Shown piece after piece: positions 42,931 through 54,199 of a DNA stretch of 64,000 bases. The first letter of the stretch is position 1; each line of letters opens with the position of its first letter. Source of the stretch: Armigeres subalbatus. Taxonomy: Eukaryota > Arthropoda > Insecta > Diptera > Culicidae. Made by a program: the position numbers and the translations under genes. Under the pieces are notes generated by a model that was not told where the DNA came from, did not search any database, and saw only the letters and a program-made list of their open reading frames with translations. The stretch spans positions 176,030,994-176,094,993 of the forward strand of contig NC_085141.1 of NCBI RefSeq assembly GCF_024139115.2, in the 5' to 3' direction.

Positions 42931-43404
42931 TAGGTAGGAAAGCCAATTTGTTTGGGAAATTATTGTTTTCAATTAGTATACATAATGGCATAATTACAAC
43001 GTGTCGCTTCAAGTAAAGCAAACGTTAAGTAATGCAATTATGAACAATATTATTAAGAACCCATTGTCTCCACTGAGGGCATGATCGTAATAACGTTTCT
43101 CTAACGTTTCATGATTAATAACGTTTCTCTTTACTAAACGTAATAGGCGAATTTGAGTAAAGCTCATCGATCATTTCGACATCTGGTGGTCGTCACAAGA
43201 ACCACGAAAAAAGTGTCGTTGGCCAAAAAAGTGCATTGGCAGCATACGGAGGGAGTACGATTTTCGCGTTTTCTGATTAATTCATCCATCTACGAAAGCT
43301 GAAATAGTCGCAAATTGGAAGAAAATTTTGTTTTCTTTGGGATGAGCTTCCATCCGGTGGGTGCTTGTATATGATTTTTCCGATTAAATAGTACATCTCT
43401 TGCA
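42931..43404. other. Unassigned DNA
   Basis: Nothing was recognised. A short repeat AACGTTTCTCTAACGTTTC / AACGTTTCTCTTTACTAAACG lies at about 43092-43142. Confidence 0.3.
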
Positions 43405-43546
43405 GTGCCTCCACCACACTATCTTGGTTATGAATTCCCGGATTTTTTATTCGCGGCTTATTTCGGTGGGATTCGTCTTCAACAGCTGCTTAAAGACTGT
43501 AATAAGCCATTGCAAGAGGAAAAAGATGCGACCATATACCAAAAAG
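43405..43546 (+). CDS. Possible host exon or decayed ORF, cut by the RTE
   Basis: A splice-acceptor-like CATCTCTTGCAG ends just before 43405. It is followed by 47 open codons (PPPHYLGYEFPDFLFAAYFG then IRLQQLLKDCNKPLQEEKDA). These end where the RTE inserts (43547). The composition looks protein-like, not random. I do not recognise the family, and the continuation after 46983 shows no clear coding match, so this may instead be part of an unrecognised transposon. Confidence 0.3.
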
Positions 43547-46500
43547 TGGGGGCAGCAGGGACTATGTCCAAGGGCTTGACGATCCCTCCCCAGGCCATCT
43601 GCGAGTTGTGGCGCCTGCCTAGGATGCGGTGGGGTTTGACAGTGTGCCCTGTTAAACCTCTATAAAAAGCTGCATGAATCCGCAAGTTGGCTCCGCCAAA
43701 GCGACCGTGTGCCGCTCAAAGCGCACAAGCCCAAGTCCTGGTGTTAGGTGGGACGCTAAACAGCCCTGACACGACGGCCCTCCGACGAGAGAGGTTTGCG
43801 CAGGCCCAATAAGCCGCCTTTAAAAACAACTATTACGAACGACATAGAAGATAATACGACTCGATACAATCGGCAACGACCTAGGCGACGAATAAAGGAC
43901 CACGATTGGAAGCTTGGAACATGGAACTGCAAGTCGCTAGGCTTCGCAGGTTGCGACAGGATAATCTACGATGAATTACATCCCCGCAACTTCGATGTCG
44001 TAGCGCTGCAGGAAATCTGCTGGACAGGACAGAAAGTGTGGAAAAGCGGGCATCGAGCGGCTACCTTCTACCAAAACTGTGGCACCACCAACGAGCTGGG
44101 AACCGGCTTCATAGTGCTGGGAAAGATGCGCCAACGCGTGATTGGGTGGCAGCCAATCAACACAAGGATGTGCAAGCTGAGGATAAAAGGCCGTTTCTTC
44201 AACTATAGCATCATCAACGTGCACTGCCCACACGAAGGGAGATCCGACGACGAGAAAGAAGCGTTCTATGCGCAGCTGGAGCAGACATACGATGGATGCC
44301 CACTGCGGGACGTCAAAATCGTCATCGGTGACATGAACGCTCAGGTAGGAAGGGAGGAAATGTATAGACCGGTCATCGGACCGGATAGTCTGCATACCGT
44401 ATCGAACAACAACGGCCAACGATGCATAAACTTTGTAGCCTCCCGCGGAATGGTAGTCCGAAGCACTTTCTTCCCCCGCAAAAATATCCACAAGGCCACA
44501 TGGAAATCACCTAATCAAGTAACGGAAAACCAAATCGACCACGTTCTAATCGACGGTAAATTCTTCTCCGACATCACGAACGTACGCACTTACCGCAGTG
44601 CGAATATTGAATCCGACAACTACCTCGTCGCAGTATGTCTGCGCTCAAAACTCTCGACGGTGATCAACACGCGTCGGAGTCGTCCGCCGCGGCTTAACAT
44701 TGGGCGGCTACAAGACGGTAGACTAGCCCAAGACTACGCGCAGCAGCTGGAAGTGGCACTCCCAACGGAAGAGCAGCTAGGCGCAGCATCTCTTGAAGAT
44801 GGCTGGAGAGATATTCGATCCGCCATTGGAAGCACCGCAACTGCTGCACTAGGCACGGTGGCTCCGGATCAGAGAAACGACTGGTATGACGGCGAATGTG
44901 AGCAGTTAGTTGAGGAGAAGAATGCAGCATGGGCGAGATTGCTGCAACACCGCACGAGGGCGAACGAGGCACGATACAAACGGGCGCGGAACAGACAAAA
45001 CTCGATTTTCCGCCAGCGCCAGCAGGAAGATCGAGGCCGTGAAGAGACGGAGGAACTGTACCGCGCTAATAACGCACGAAAGTTCTATGAGAAGTTGAAC
45101 CGTTCACGTAAGGGCCACGTGCCACAGCCCGATATGTGTAAGGGCATAAACGGGAACCTTCTTACGAACGAGCGTGAGGTGATCCAAAGGTGGCGGCAGC
45201 ACTACGAAGAGCACCTGAATGGCGATATGGCAGACAACGGTGGCGGTATGGTAATGAACCTAGGAGCACGCGCGCAGGACATGCGACTTCCGGCTCCGAA
45301 TCTCCAGGAAATCCAGGAGGAGATCGGCCGGCTGAAAAACAACAAAGCCCCTGAAGTTGACCAACTACCAGGAGAGCTGTTTAAACACGGTGGTGAAGCA
45401 CTGGCTAGAGCGCTGCACTGGGTGATTACCAAGGTTTGGGAGGATGAGGTTCTGCCGCAGGAGTGGATGGAAGGTGTCGTGTGTCCCATCTACAAAAAGG
45501 GCGATAAGCTGGATTGTAGCAACTACCGCGCAATCACATTGCTGAACGCCGCCTACAAGGTACTCTCCCAAATTTTATGCCGTCGACTAACACCAATTGC
45601 AAGAGAGTTCGTGGGGCAGTACCAGGCGGGATTTATGGGTGAACGCTCTACCACAGACCAGGTGTTCGCCATACGTCAGGTATTGCAGAAATGCCGCGAA
45701 TACAACGTGCCCACACATCATCTATTTATCGACTTCAAAGCCGCATATGATACAATCGATCGGGACCAGCTATGGCAGCTAATGCACGAAAACGGATTTC
45801 CGAATAAACTGATACGGTTGGCGACGATGGATCGGGTGATGTGCGTAGTTCGAGTTTCAGGGGCAATCTCGAGTCCCTTCGAAACCCGTAGAGGGTTATG
45901 GCAAGGTGATGGTTTTTCGTGTCTGCTATTCAACATCGCTTTGGAGGGAGTAATACGAAGGGCAGGGATTGACACGAGTGGTACGATTTTCACGAAGTCC
46001 GTCCAGTTATTTGGTTTCGCCGACGACATTGATATCATGGCACGTAACTTTGAGAGGATGGAGGAAGCCTACATCAGACTGAAAAGCGAAGCTAAACGGA
46101 TTGGACTAGTCATCAACACGTCGAAGACGAAGTACATGATAGGAAGAGGCTCAAGAGAGGTCAATGTGAGCCACCCACCACGAGTTTCTATCGGTGGTGA
46201 CGAAATCGAGGTGGTTGAAGAATTCGTGTACATGGGCTCACTGGTGACCGCCGATAACGATACCAGCACAGAAATTCGGAGACGCACAGTGGCTGGAAAT
46301 CGTACGTACTTTGGACTCCGCAAGACGCTCCGATCGAATAGAGTTCGCCGCCGTACCAAACTGACTATCTACAAAACGCTTATTAGACCGGTAGTTCTCT
46401 ACGGACACGAGACCTGGACGATGCTCGTGGAGGACCAACGCGCACTAGGAGTTTTCGAAAGGAAAGTGCTGCGTATCATTTATGGTGGGATGCAGATGGC

Positions 46501-46835
46501 GGATGGTACGTGGAGGAGGCGAATGAACCACGAGTTGCATCAGCTGTTGGGAGAACCATCCATCGTTCACACCGCGAAAATCGGAAGACTGCGGTGGGCC
46601 GGGCACGTAGAATGTCGGACAGTAATCCGGTGAAAATGGTTCTCGACAACGATCCGACGGGAACAAGAAGGCGAGGTGCACAGCGGGCAAGGTGGATCGA
46701 TCAGGTGGAGGACGACTTGCGGACCCTCCGCAGACTGCGTGTTTGGCGAAGTGCAGCCATGGACCGAGCTGAATGGAGAAGTCTTTTATGTGCAGCACAG
46801 GCCACTCCGGCCTTAGTCTGATGATAAATAAATAA
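43547..46835 (+). mobile_element. Near-complete RTE-clade LINE (JAM1-like)
   Basis: 3.29 kb with a 5' leader, a single EN-RT ORF and a short 3' tail ending (AATA)n. It is flanked by a 13 bp duplication with one mismatch (ATATACC[A/G]AAAAG at about 43534-43546 and 46836-46848). A single ORF with AP endonuclease followed by RT, no ORF1 zinc finger and a short tail are RTE-clade hallmarks. It gives the reference for the other RTE pieces at 1, 1291, 9866, 22557 and 39080. Confidence 0.9.
43796..46822 (+). CDS. RTE EN-RT polyprotein (one frameshift)
   Basis: 945 codons are open to 46633, with the last ~65 codons in another frame (46607-46822), so one small indel near 46607 is the only visible break. 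AP endonuclease, residues ~35-290: GTWNCKSLGF, VVALQEICWTG (catalytic Glu), INVHCPHEG, VIGDMNAQVGRE, ENQIDHVLIDGKF. RT, residues ~485-790: LKNNKAPEVDQLPGELFKH, WMEGVVCPIYKKGDKLDCSN, YRAITLLNAAYKVLSQI, HLFIDFKAAYDTIDR (catalytic Asp), GLWQGDGFSCLLFN and LFGFADDIDIMA (catalytic DD). The C-terminal RWAGHV and GTRRRGAQRARWIDQVEDDL tail is conserved. It nicks target DNA and reverse-transcribes its RNA there. LWQGDG replaces the usual LRQGDG, which may weaken activity. Confidence 0.9.
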
Positions 46836-46847
46836 ATATACCGAAAA

Positions 46848-46982
46848 GGGGTCATCCACAAAGTACGTCACGCTCCTAGGGGGGAGGGGGGGTTTCGAGC
46901 TGCGTGACGACCCATACAAAATTTTTAGAGGTTTCATTTGAAAATCGCCAATTTTAGCGTGACGTACTTTATGGATCTTCCC
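46848..46982. mobile_element. 135 bp MITE with GGGGTCATCC ends
   Basis: GGGGTCATCCACAAAGTACG and CGTACTTTATGGATCTTCCC are inverted, with AAA on each side, so a 3 bp duplication is likely. It is related in layout to the 4808-6867 element (G-rich internal block GGGGGGAGGGG). A decayed relative lies at about 51655-51790. It inserted at the edge of the RTE target duplication. Confidence 0.75.
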
Positions 46983-47104
46983 AAAGTGAAATAAAATTTA
47001 AGAATAAAATTTGATTTTGAATGTAAATAATGGCTTCTGACGACTTTTCTCCCAAACTCTCGCAGCGCACTCTACAACTGGATCCTTCTCGAATTCGCCT
47101 ATAT

Positions 47105-47314
47105 ACACACTTAGCTCATTTTACAGTATTCGGTAAATTTTACCAAAATCTCAACCGCTGAACTGTTCGGTAAATTAATTTACAGATTTTTTGTAATTTT
47201 TTCCATTGCTCAACTGTCAAAATCACCGAAAATCAGAAAAATAATTTACCGAACAGTTCAGCGGTTGAGATTTCGGTAAAATTTTACCGAAGTCGGCGAT
47301 TTATTTTAAGTGTG
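47105..47314. mobile_element. 210 bp MITE, TA duplication (copy 2 of 2)
   Basis: Same family as 30923-31131, about 90% identical by eye, with arms reading ATCTCAACCGCTGAACTGTT and AACAGTTCAGCGGTTGAGAT. Compensating differences between the two copies keep both arms paired. Confidence 0.88.
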
Positions 47315-47689
47315 TAAGGCGTAAATTTTAAAATGATTGTTAAAACTTTAAAACACATTTTAGCCGAAAATAGTTGGATTTTTCGGGTTCGAAATTTAAT
47401 TTACTTTTAGATTGGCAACACGAAAGTCTAATTATTTCGATTAAAAAACATGTGTAGATATGTAGCCTGACATATAGGTGAAGACTTCGGCTATCTGTTG
47501 GTGGTGTTGGATTGCGTGGGAGTGCTCTCGCCTCTCAGATTTTACGAATCGATGTTTTAATCTTTGTTTACAAACGCAAAGAAGTCGTTTTAAAAATTTG
47601 GTATTGAGTTTGGTTTGAGATAGAAAAATGAGATAGTTCATTGGTATTATACTAGAAAATATGTTCTTGAAAAAAAAAATAGAGCCGAA

Positions 47690-47757
47690 CGAGCGTCGAA
47701 CGCAGACTCCCGGAGTGAGAGCCTAGAACTTTACCCCTCAGCTATCTTTACTCCTTG
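47690..47757 (-). other. tRNA-like sequence, probably a SINE head
   Basis: On the minus strand: GATAGCTGAGGGGTAAAG (A-box-like), a CTCACTC loop, and CTGCGTTCGACGCTCGTTC (B-box-like). The stems are incomplete, so it is not called as a tRNA gene. Confidence 0.35.
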
Positions 47758-47814
47758 AAAGAGTGATCGAAGTATAACAGGTTATACGCAATTGGCACTG
47801 ATCATCGGCTGCTT

Positions 47815-50460
47815 GTGCATTCGTGCGGCAACGCACGTGGTTCCGTGGCATATTTAAATCATCTGACCTTATCTCAAATCAATGGAATTGTAAACGAGAA
47901 CGGTCGTTCGCTTGATCTCTGTTTTACTAGCGCTCGTGAAACCGCTCCAGTTATCTCTAAGGCACCGGTCCCTTTGGTTAAATTTGTCGCTCATCACCCA
48001 GCTCTCGTAATTACCGTCGAGGAAACCGCTGGCCGTGATTTTTCTAGCATTGTGGCTGCACTGACCTACGATTTTCGAAGGGCCGACTATCGCAGTGTTG
48101 TCGAAGTTCTTTCCGAGCTGGATTGGGATCGAATTTTGGATCCGATCGATGTCAACACAGCTGCACAAACTTTCTCTCATGTCTTGGCATACATCATCGA
48201 TAGGCATGTCCCGAAAAGAATTGTCCAGTCTGACAGTCGCACTCCGTGGATGACTAACGAACTTCGCTCGTTAAGAAGGAATAAAAAGGCTGCTCTAAAA
48301 AGGTTTACTAAATTCCGCTCACTTTCTTTGAAACGATACTATGTCAGCATAAATTATCAGTACAAGCGCTTAAGTCGGTTCCTTTTCCGACGCTATCAAA
48401 GAAGGATCCAACAACGCCTAAAAACTCACCCGAAATCTTTCTGGAATTACATAAATGAACAGCGCAAGGAAAGCGGATTGCCTTCATCCATGTTTCTCAA
48501 TGACGAAACTGCTGTGTCGCGTGTCGCAACAGGACATTTGCAACCTTTTTTCGTTAAGAAAATTATTTTGAGCTTTTTAGTGGAATGTCTTCACTTGTCC
48601 TAAGACGAGTTTATACCATCCCATTGAATTCCACCACTTAATTGTATCTTGACAGATACGTATTTCGACCTCAACAGTAAGGCCGTCTTCAGTGTCTCGT
48701 ACTTCGAGTCAAGTACGAGACACTGAAGACGGCCTTACTGTTGAGGTCGAAATACGTATCTGTCAAGATACAATTAAGTGGTGGAATTCAATGGGATGGT
48801 ATAAACTCGTCTTAGGACAAGTGACCTTTTTTCGGCTAAATTTTCCAGTGTGTTCGAAGAAGAGCTACTGTCCGCCGACTCCATCAACTCCGCAGCCGAG
48901 AACGTCCGCTTGGCTAACCAACAGCTGGTTAGCATTGACGTGAGTGCTGAACTTATTACTAAAGCCGCATCTCAACTCAAGGGTTCATATAAGCCCGGTT
49001 CTGATGGGGTGCCATCATGTTTTATTAAAAGAAGTATCGAATGGCTACTGGCTCCAGTTCAAAAGATTTTCCAGCGTTCAATCTCCAGCGGAGTATTCCC
49101 TTCCTGTTGGAAAATAGCCGAAATGTTCCCTGTATATAAAAAGGGTAACAAGCGCGATGTTAATAACTACAGGGGAATTACATCGTTATGCGCCGTATCG
49201 AAGCTATTTGAACTTGTTATCATTGATTACGTCAGTGCACACTGCAAGCAACACATCAACACAGACCAGCATGGCTTTGTAACTGGGCGCTCCACAACTA
49301 CGAATTTACTGTGTCTAACCTCGTACATCACGGAAAGTATGAACACTCGGGCCCAAACGGATGTGATCTACACAGACCTTTCTGCTGCGTTCGATAAGCT
49401 GAATCATGACATCGCGATCGCAAAACTGGACCGATTAGGTATCGGTGGGGATCTTTTGAAATGGTTTCGCTCGTATCTTACTGACCGCCAATTAACGGTC
49501 GCATTAGGCGACAACCGATCAACGTACTTTCGTGCAACGTCGGGTATACCACAAGGCAGCCATTTAGGACCGCTGATTTTTATCATGTACTTCAATGATG
49601 TCCATCACGCTGTTAAGGGTCCACGATTATCATTTGCCGATGATCTCAAGATATTCCTACGTATCTGCTCGGTTACTGATTGGCATACTCTCCTATGTCA
49701 AATCAATGCTTTCGCTGATTGGTGCACTACGAACCGGATGGTTGTTAATCCGACAAAATGTTCCTTTATCACATTTCCACGCAAAAAAGAGCCGATTATC
49801 TTCAATTACCATTTGCTGGGAACTACACTCGAACGAGTGAATCACGTGAAGGATTTGGGTGTGGTTTTAGACTCAAAACTGACATTTTCACACCACCTTT
49901 CATACGTTGTCGACAAAGCGTCTAGAACCCTGGGCTTTGTCATGAAAACGGCGAAAAATTTTACGAACGTCTATTGTCTGAAATCGCTGTACTGTTCTTT
50001 GGTGCGCTCTACACTAGAGTATTGTTCGTCAGTATGGAGCCCGTATTACAACAACGGCGTAGAACGTATTGAATCTATTCAACGGCGTTTCCTGCGGTTT
50101 TCGCTTCGAAGACTAAACTGGAGAGACCCGCTGCATCTTCCTAGTTACGAAGAGCGCTGTCGCTTGATTGCCTTAGAGCCACTGCGTATCCGCCGGGATG
50201 TGGGCAGAGCCCTATGTGTAGCTGATGTACTTCAAGGAAGAATAGATTGCGAAAGAATTTTACAACAAGTGAACATGAACGTTCAACCAAGACCGCTACG
50301 GAACAATTCGATGCTGAGGCTCTCCTTTCGTCGCACTAACTACGGTGCAGAAACTGCAATCTACGGCCTCCAGAGAACGTTTAATAGAGTTTCTTCCATG
50401 TTCGACTTCAACTTGACGCGGAATGTTCTTCGTCGTAGATTTTCTGAATTTTTTCGTTGA
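47815..50460 (+). pseudogene. CR1 ORF2: endonuclease C-terminus and reverse transcriptase
   Basis: 47815-48520 encode NENGRSLDLCFTSARETAP, HHPALVITVEE, LAYIIDRHVPKRI and LKTHPKSFWNYI (the endonuclease tail and linker). After a frame change and the foldback, 48835-50460 encode KPGSDGVPSCFIKRSI, FPSCWKIAEMFPVYKKGNKR, NNYRGITSLCAVSKLFEL, DQHGFVTGRSTTTNLLCLTS, VIYTDLSAAFDKLNHDIAI (catalytic Asp), SGIPQGSHLGPLIFIMYF and SFADDLKIFLRI (catalytic DD). The C-terminal VKDLGVVLDSKLTF and YCSSVWSPYYNNGVERIESI follow. The RT portion has no stop for over 530 codons. Confidence 0.85.
48554..48823. mobile_element. 270 bp foldback element, 11 bp target duplication
   Basis: Arms of about 115 bp (about 48592-48706 and 48712-48823) are almost exact inverses around GTACTTCGAGTCAAGTAC. 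They read CACTTGTCCTAAGACGAGTT inwards on one side and out on the other. A 38 bp segment at the left (48554-48591) has no partner. The duplication ACCTTTTTTCG lies at 48543-48553 and 48824-48834. The 9-11 bp duplication size would fit a Mutator-like integrase. Confidence 0.85.
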
Positions 50461-50976
50461 TTGTATGTGATAAGGCTGCATTTTATTTGTTTTAATTTTT
50501 TATCTTGACAATGCTACTATGGTATATTTTTTTGACTATTTGCGTTTTTTAGTATTAATTAGTATTTACATACATCATTAGGACTAATTGTAGTCTGTTG
50601 ATGAAATCACACAATAAATAAATAAATCTGACGTTGAAAAACATATACGATTGAGTTTACGTCATGTGCTTTTGTGTCAATTCATTCAGATATGTCACCT
50701 AATATTCATAGTGTTTTGGTGTGCAGGGAAGCAACTTCAGAATCAATTTCAACATTTGATTTGAATCCACTGTAATGTACTCTTCTTGGCGTCGCCGCAA
50801 ATAATTCATATTGGCACAGTATATGTAAAACATGGCTGGCCTAACAATTAGTTTGTAAATAAAACAATTTATTTTAGTAAATGGTTTTGATTTTCTATAA
50901 ATATGAACTTACTATATTCGTACCTATTCGCTTGCATACCTTCTGTGTTTTTGATAGTTAATTAATTCATGCTATA

Positions 50977-52291
50977 GAGTAGAGTGGGGCAAGAGTGCGC
51001 GTGGGGTAAGAGTACGTTTTCGATTTTTTGAAGTAATAAAAAAAGATAAACTAGCAGCACTGCATCAGTTTGACAGGTATTCTGGCCAACTATTATCATG
51101 TGTAATTGTAAACGATTTGAATAAACAACAAGGGAGATATGGAGTTAGATAACTTTTTGGTCATTTTGCTAAAAATAATTGGATTTCCGCAACTAGTATT
51201 TCATTACCATATATACGTTCAATCAGGTGAACATTATACCATTTCGATAACCTATTGTATAGAGTACTTTATGGCACAGAACACCAATCCGGTTGGTTTT
51301 CCAAGAAGTCAAAAACATTACTTGAATAATTTTTGGGACTGTGGGGTAAAAGTACGCAGGAACCGGTGGGGCAAGAGTACGCATATGAATCTTCAAGTTA
51401 TGATGTCAAACCCGTATCTCCGGCCGAAATAAGACTTCTTCCAAAGCGTAAAGATCCACAACTAAGAAAAAAGGGACAGAATTCGAAATTATCACAAGTT
51501 TTTAGGATAAGTTGAAGTAATTCGGTGTTAGAAAGGACTTAGCGAACAAAGCACTGAATCGAAATAATGAAATTGTATTAGGACTTGTTGTACACCTAAA
51601 CATAGTACGAAAACACAATTTCATCTAAATGATAATTTTATTTAATCAAAAGAAACATTAATAAATTACGCAACGTTTAGCTGGGAGGGGTTGTGAGATG
51701 GGTAACGATCCATATAATTTTTAGAGGATTCATACAAATAGTGTTAGATAGGGGGGAGGGGTGATGAAATAGCCAAATTTTACGTTACGTGATTAGTAGA
51801 CTTTCTTTAAGGAAAATGCCTTTGTATACGCCACGCGAAACCTGATATATATTTTTACCTCTGTAGTTTTTGTATATATTAAAAACAATGGTTTTTCGTA
51901 TGAAAGTGCACATTTTTAGGATCCCCTCCCCCTTCAAGAGTTACGTTATTTTTAAACATTCCCTAATATATGCTCATTAAACATCAATTAAATGTTATCA
52001 ACTCTTATTTGTGTTAATATATACTTAAAGCACATGATTGGATAAATGCGTACTCTTTCCCCACCCGATGCGCACTTTTACCCCACCGGTGGGGTAAGAG
52101 TGCGTTTTTCACTTGTCTTGCAATAAGGGTTCCGCTAGAAGGAATCTCAATAATTTCAATATTTTTTCCACTGGGTAACATAAAGGAAGAGTATATGAAT
52201 CATCGACACTGATTTGATATGCAGAAGCTTGCTTCTTAAGGGCCACATGATCGATTGAAAACTAAGTGCGTACTCTTGCCCCACTCTACTC
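50977..52291. mobile_element. 1.3 kb TIR element with GTGGGGCAAGAGT ends
   Basis: GAGTAGAGTGGGGCAAGAGT and CTCTTGCCCCACTCTACTC are inverted, with TA on both sides. The motif GTGGGG(C/T)AAGAGT(A/G)CGC recurs internally at about 51003, 51341, 51366, 52050-52080 and 52090 in both orientations, like subterminal transposase binding sites. A decayed relative of the 46848 MITE lies inside (about 51655-51790). No transposase ORF is seen. Confidence 0.75.
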
Positions 52292-52873
52292 TACATAAGT
52301 CCTAAATCTTGGACTTCACTAGACCAAATAATTGGAACCCCATTCATAGCGTATGTTGTCGCTGGGTGAAGATTTAAAATAGCAGTCGGATTATGTGGGA
52401 GAAGCTGAGTTTCGGAGAAAATTTTTCTTCTTGGCAAGTCAATGGAAAATGTATCCAAACTTTTCTACAATCCAAGCATGTTTTGGATCATATAGTAATC
52501 TAAGTTTGATCATTTAGTTTGTCGATGACTCAAACCAGAATTTAAATTTTAAAACGTGTTTTATGATGGACTTCTGATGCGAATATTTTTCGACTTTTAA
52601 CCTCTGGAATGAGTTATTAACAAACTACTAATTTATCGAACCTATATTACTAAATGATCGAAAACATCCTTGCTATAATCCATAACAAATTACACTAACG
52701 CAAACAACGATTTTTGATTCCCTGATAGAATAATATCAGGTATGCAATCAGTATGATATAAAGTATTACACATTATAGGCCCAAGTATGCTGATTTAGGT
52801 AACACCAGCTCTGTTACGAGTAATCTATCAGATTTTGTACAGGGATAGTTTACCTGTACAGAGTGATCTGATA

Positions 52874-53069
52874 AAAGATATTTTAGTTACTAGATAAAGA
52901 TTGTCGCTGTCGTCGCTGTCCGGAACATCTTTTGCTGGCGAGGATAGGGGAGCTAAATGTCAAAGAAGAAAAATCCATACGATTTGACAGGTATGTACCA
53001 CACATATTTCGGATAGCAGAACAAAGGGAACCGAAGCGACAATCTTTATCTAGTAACTAAAATATCTTT
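52874..53069. mobile_element. 196 bp MITE with perfect 35 bp TIRs, 10 bp duplication
   Basis: The arms AAAGATATTTTAGTTACTAG...TTGTCGCT (52874-52908) and their exact inverse (53035-53069) show no mismatch. The 10 bp TGATCTGATA duplication (52864-52873 and 53070-53079) suggests a Mutator-like (MULE) relation. Perfect arms imply recent insertion. Confidence 0.88.
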
Positions 53070-53291
53070 TGATCTGATAAATAATTTTAGATCAGTTCAG
53101 TATAATATATACAAAAGCAAATTAAAATTAATCAATTTTAATCAAACCTCCGGTTAATCACTCCGAAATGCTCTCCATATAAAGAAAAGCAACCCTAGTA
53201 GAATTCTCTTCAGATTTTATTAAGTCGGATCAAATTCGTAAATCTTTGTTAAAAAGTGGTTAAATTCAATGACAAAAACGGAACTGCTCAT

Positions 53292-54199
53292 AGCATAGCA
53301 TAGCATAGCATATGTGATTGTACAAATCGTGGGTGGCTATACAATGCTCAATTGAGCAATCTACTGTATATTGTCGCAAATTGGTACTTGGGATTAGTAC
53401 CTTTTCCTATACAGTACATAGCAGTTGTATACCTGGCCACGTCCTTACAATCACGGAAGGAAGGGAAGGAATGTTAGTTCAATATCTACTAGTGAAGATG
53501 CAGGGAACCCATACTACCTTCATAGATGTCTCGGGAAGGAAAATTTGTGTTAGTGGGAAAGGTGAATAAAAGGGAGCTCTATTCGACAATATAGAGCGTT
53601 TGTCAATAACAGTATATGCTGTAAAAATAATAAAATATATTCATCAATTTACTTACGAACCGTCCTAAGGAAAAACAAAACAAAACACAAAATTTCGGCA
53701 AATCGCGCGATCGTTCTTCCGTCCGAAACAAGAGCCAACTCGCACTGAACTCGTGAATTGGAACATCTTTTCTGAAGACACAATATTGGACAAACGGTTT
53801 TGTAAGGAATTAGAGCACGTTTTGTATGAATGACCCCCAAAAATCATATTTTGAGCTTAACTTTTTTGGAAATGATTTTAGCACTATGGTTTATTCTAGA
53901 AAGTTGTGCATAATGACAAAAGTCATGTTTGTCTAGAAGACTACTTTGATCTATCTTGAAACCTGTCAAAGTTATTAAGGAATCATTAGAAAAAATAGTA
54001 AATTTTCACATCAACACACCATGAAAAGCGGCAAGAGGCGGCAAGCCAAACAGCCACCATCTGAAAGATTCGGTTCTAAGCTACCGAATGCACAATGTTT
54101 TGTTTTGTTCCGTCGTGTTCCACTATTGTTTTGAATCAACTTAAAATAGTCTTTAATGTACGGTTTTCAGTAAACAATTAAAAATTGGCTAACATGATC
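53292..54199 (-). mobile_element. Retroposon with (TATGC)n tail, copy B (908 bp)
   Basis: The same family as 12579-13066, including the GCATA repeats at the plus-strand left edge, but about 420 bp longer at the other (5') end. It is flanked by an exact 23 bp duplication (53269-53291 and 54200-54222, beginning ATGACAAAAACGGAACTGCT). Removing it and one duplication restores the host Jockey sequence. No long ORF is present. Confidence 0.88.

Larger units (their letters stand above)
47780..50640 (+). mobile_element. CR1-clade LINE (T1/Q-like), copy 2, 5' truncated
   Basis: It starts in the middle of the endonuclease, runs through a nearly intact RT and ends in a 3' UTR with (AATAA)n at about 50618-50632, as in copy 1. 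It is interrupted by a 270 bp foldback (48554-48823), and there is one frameshift just upstream near 48520. Confidence 0.88.

Noticed and set aside
41507..42972. Several 60-231 codon ORFs around the poly(A) retroposon
   Set aside because: They cross tandem repeats and the A run, change frame between repeat units and show no domain.
54005..54120. Possible coding exon (CCATGAAAAGCGGCAAGAGG)
   Set aside because: It lies in the 5' extension of the (TATGC)n retroposon and the frame closes quickly.
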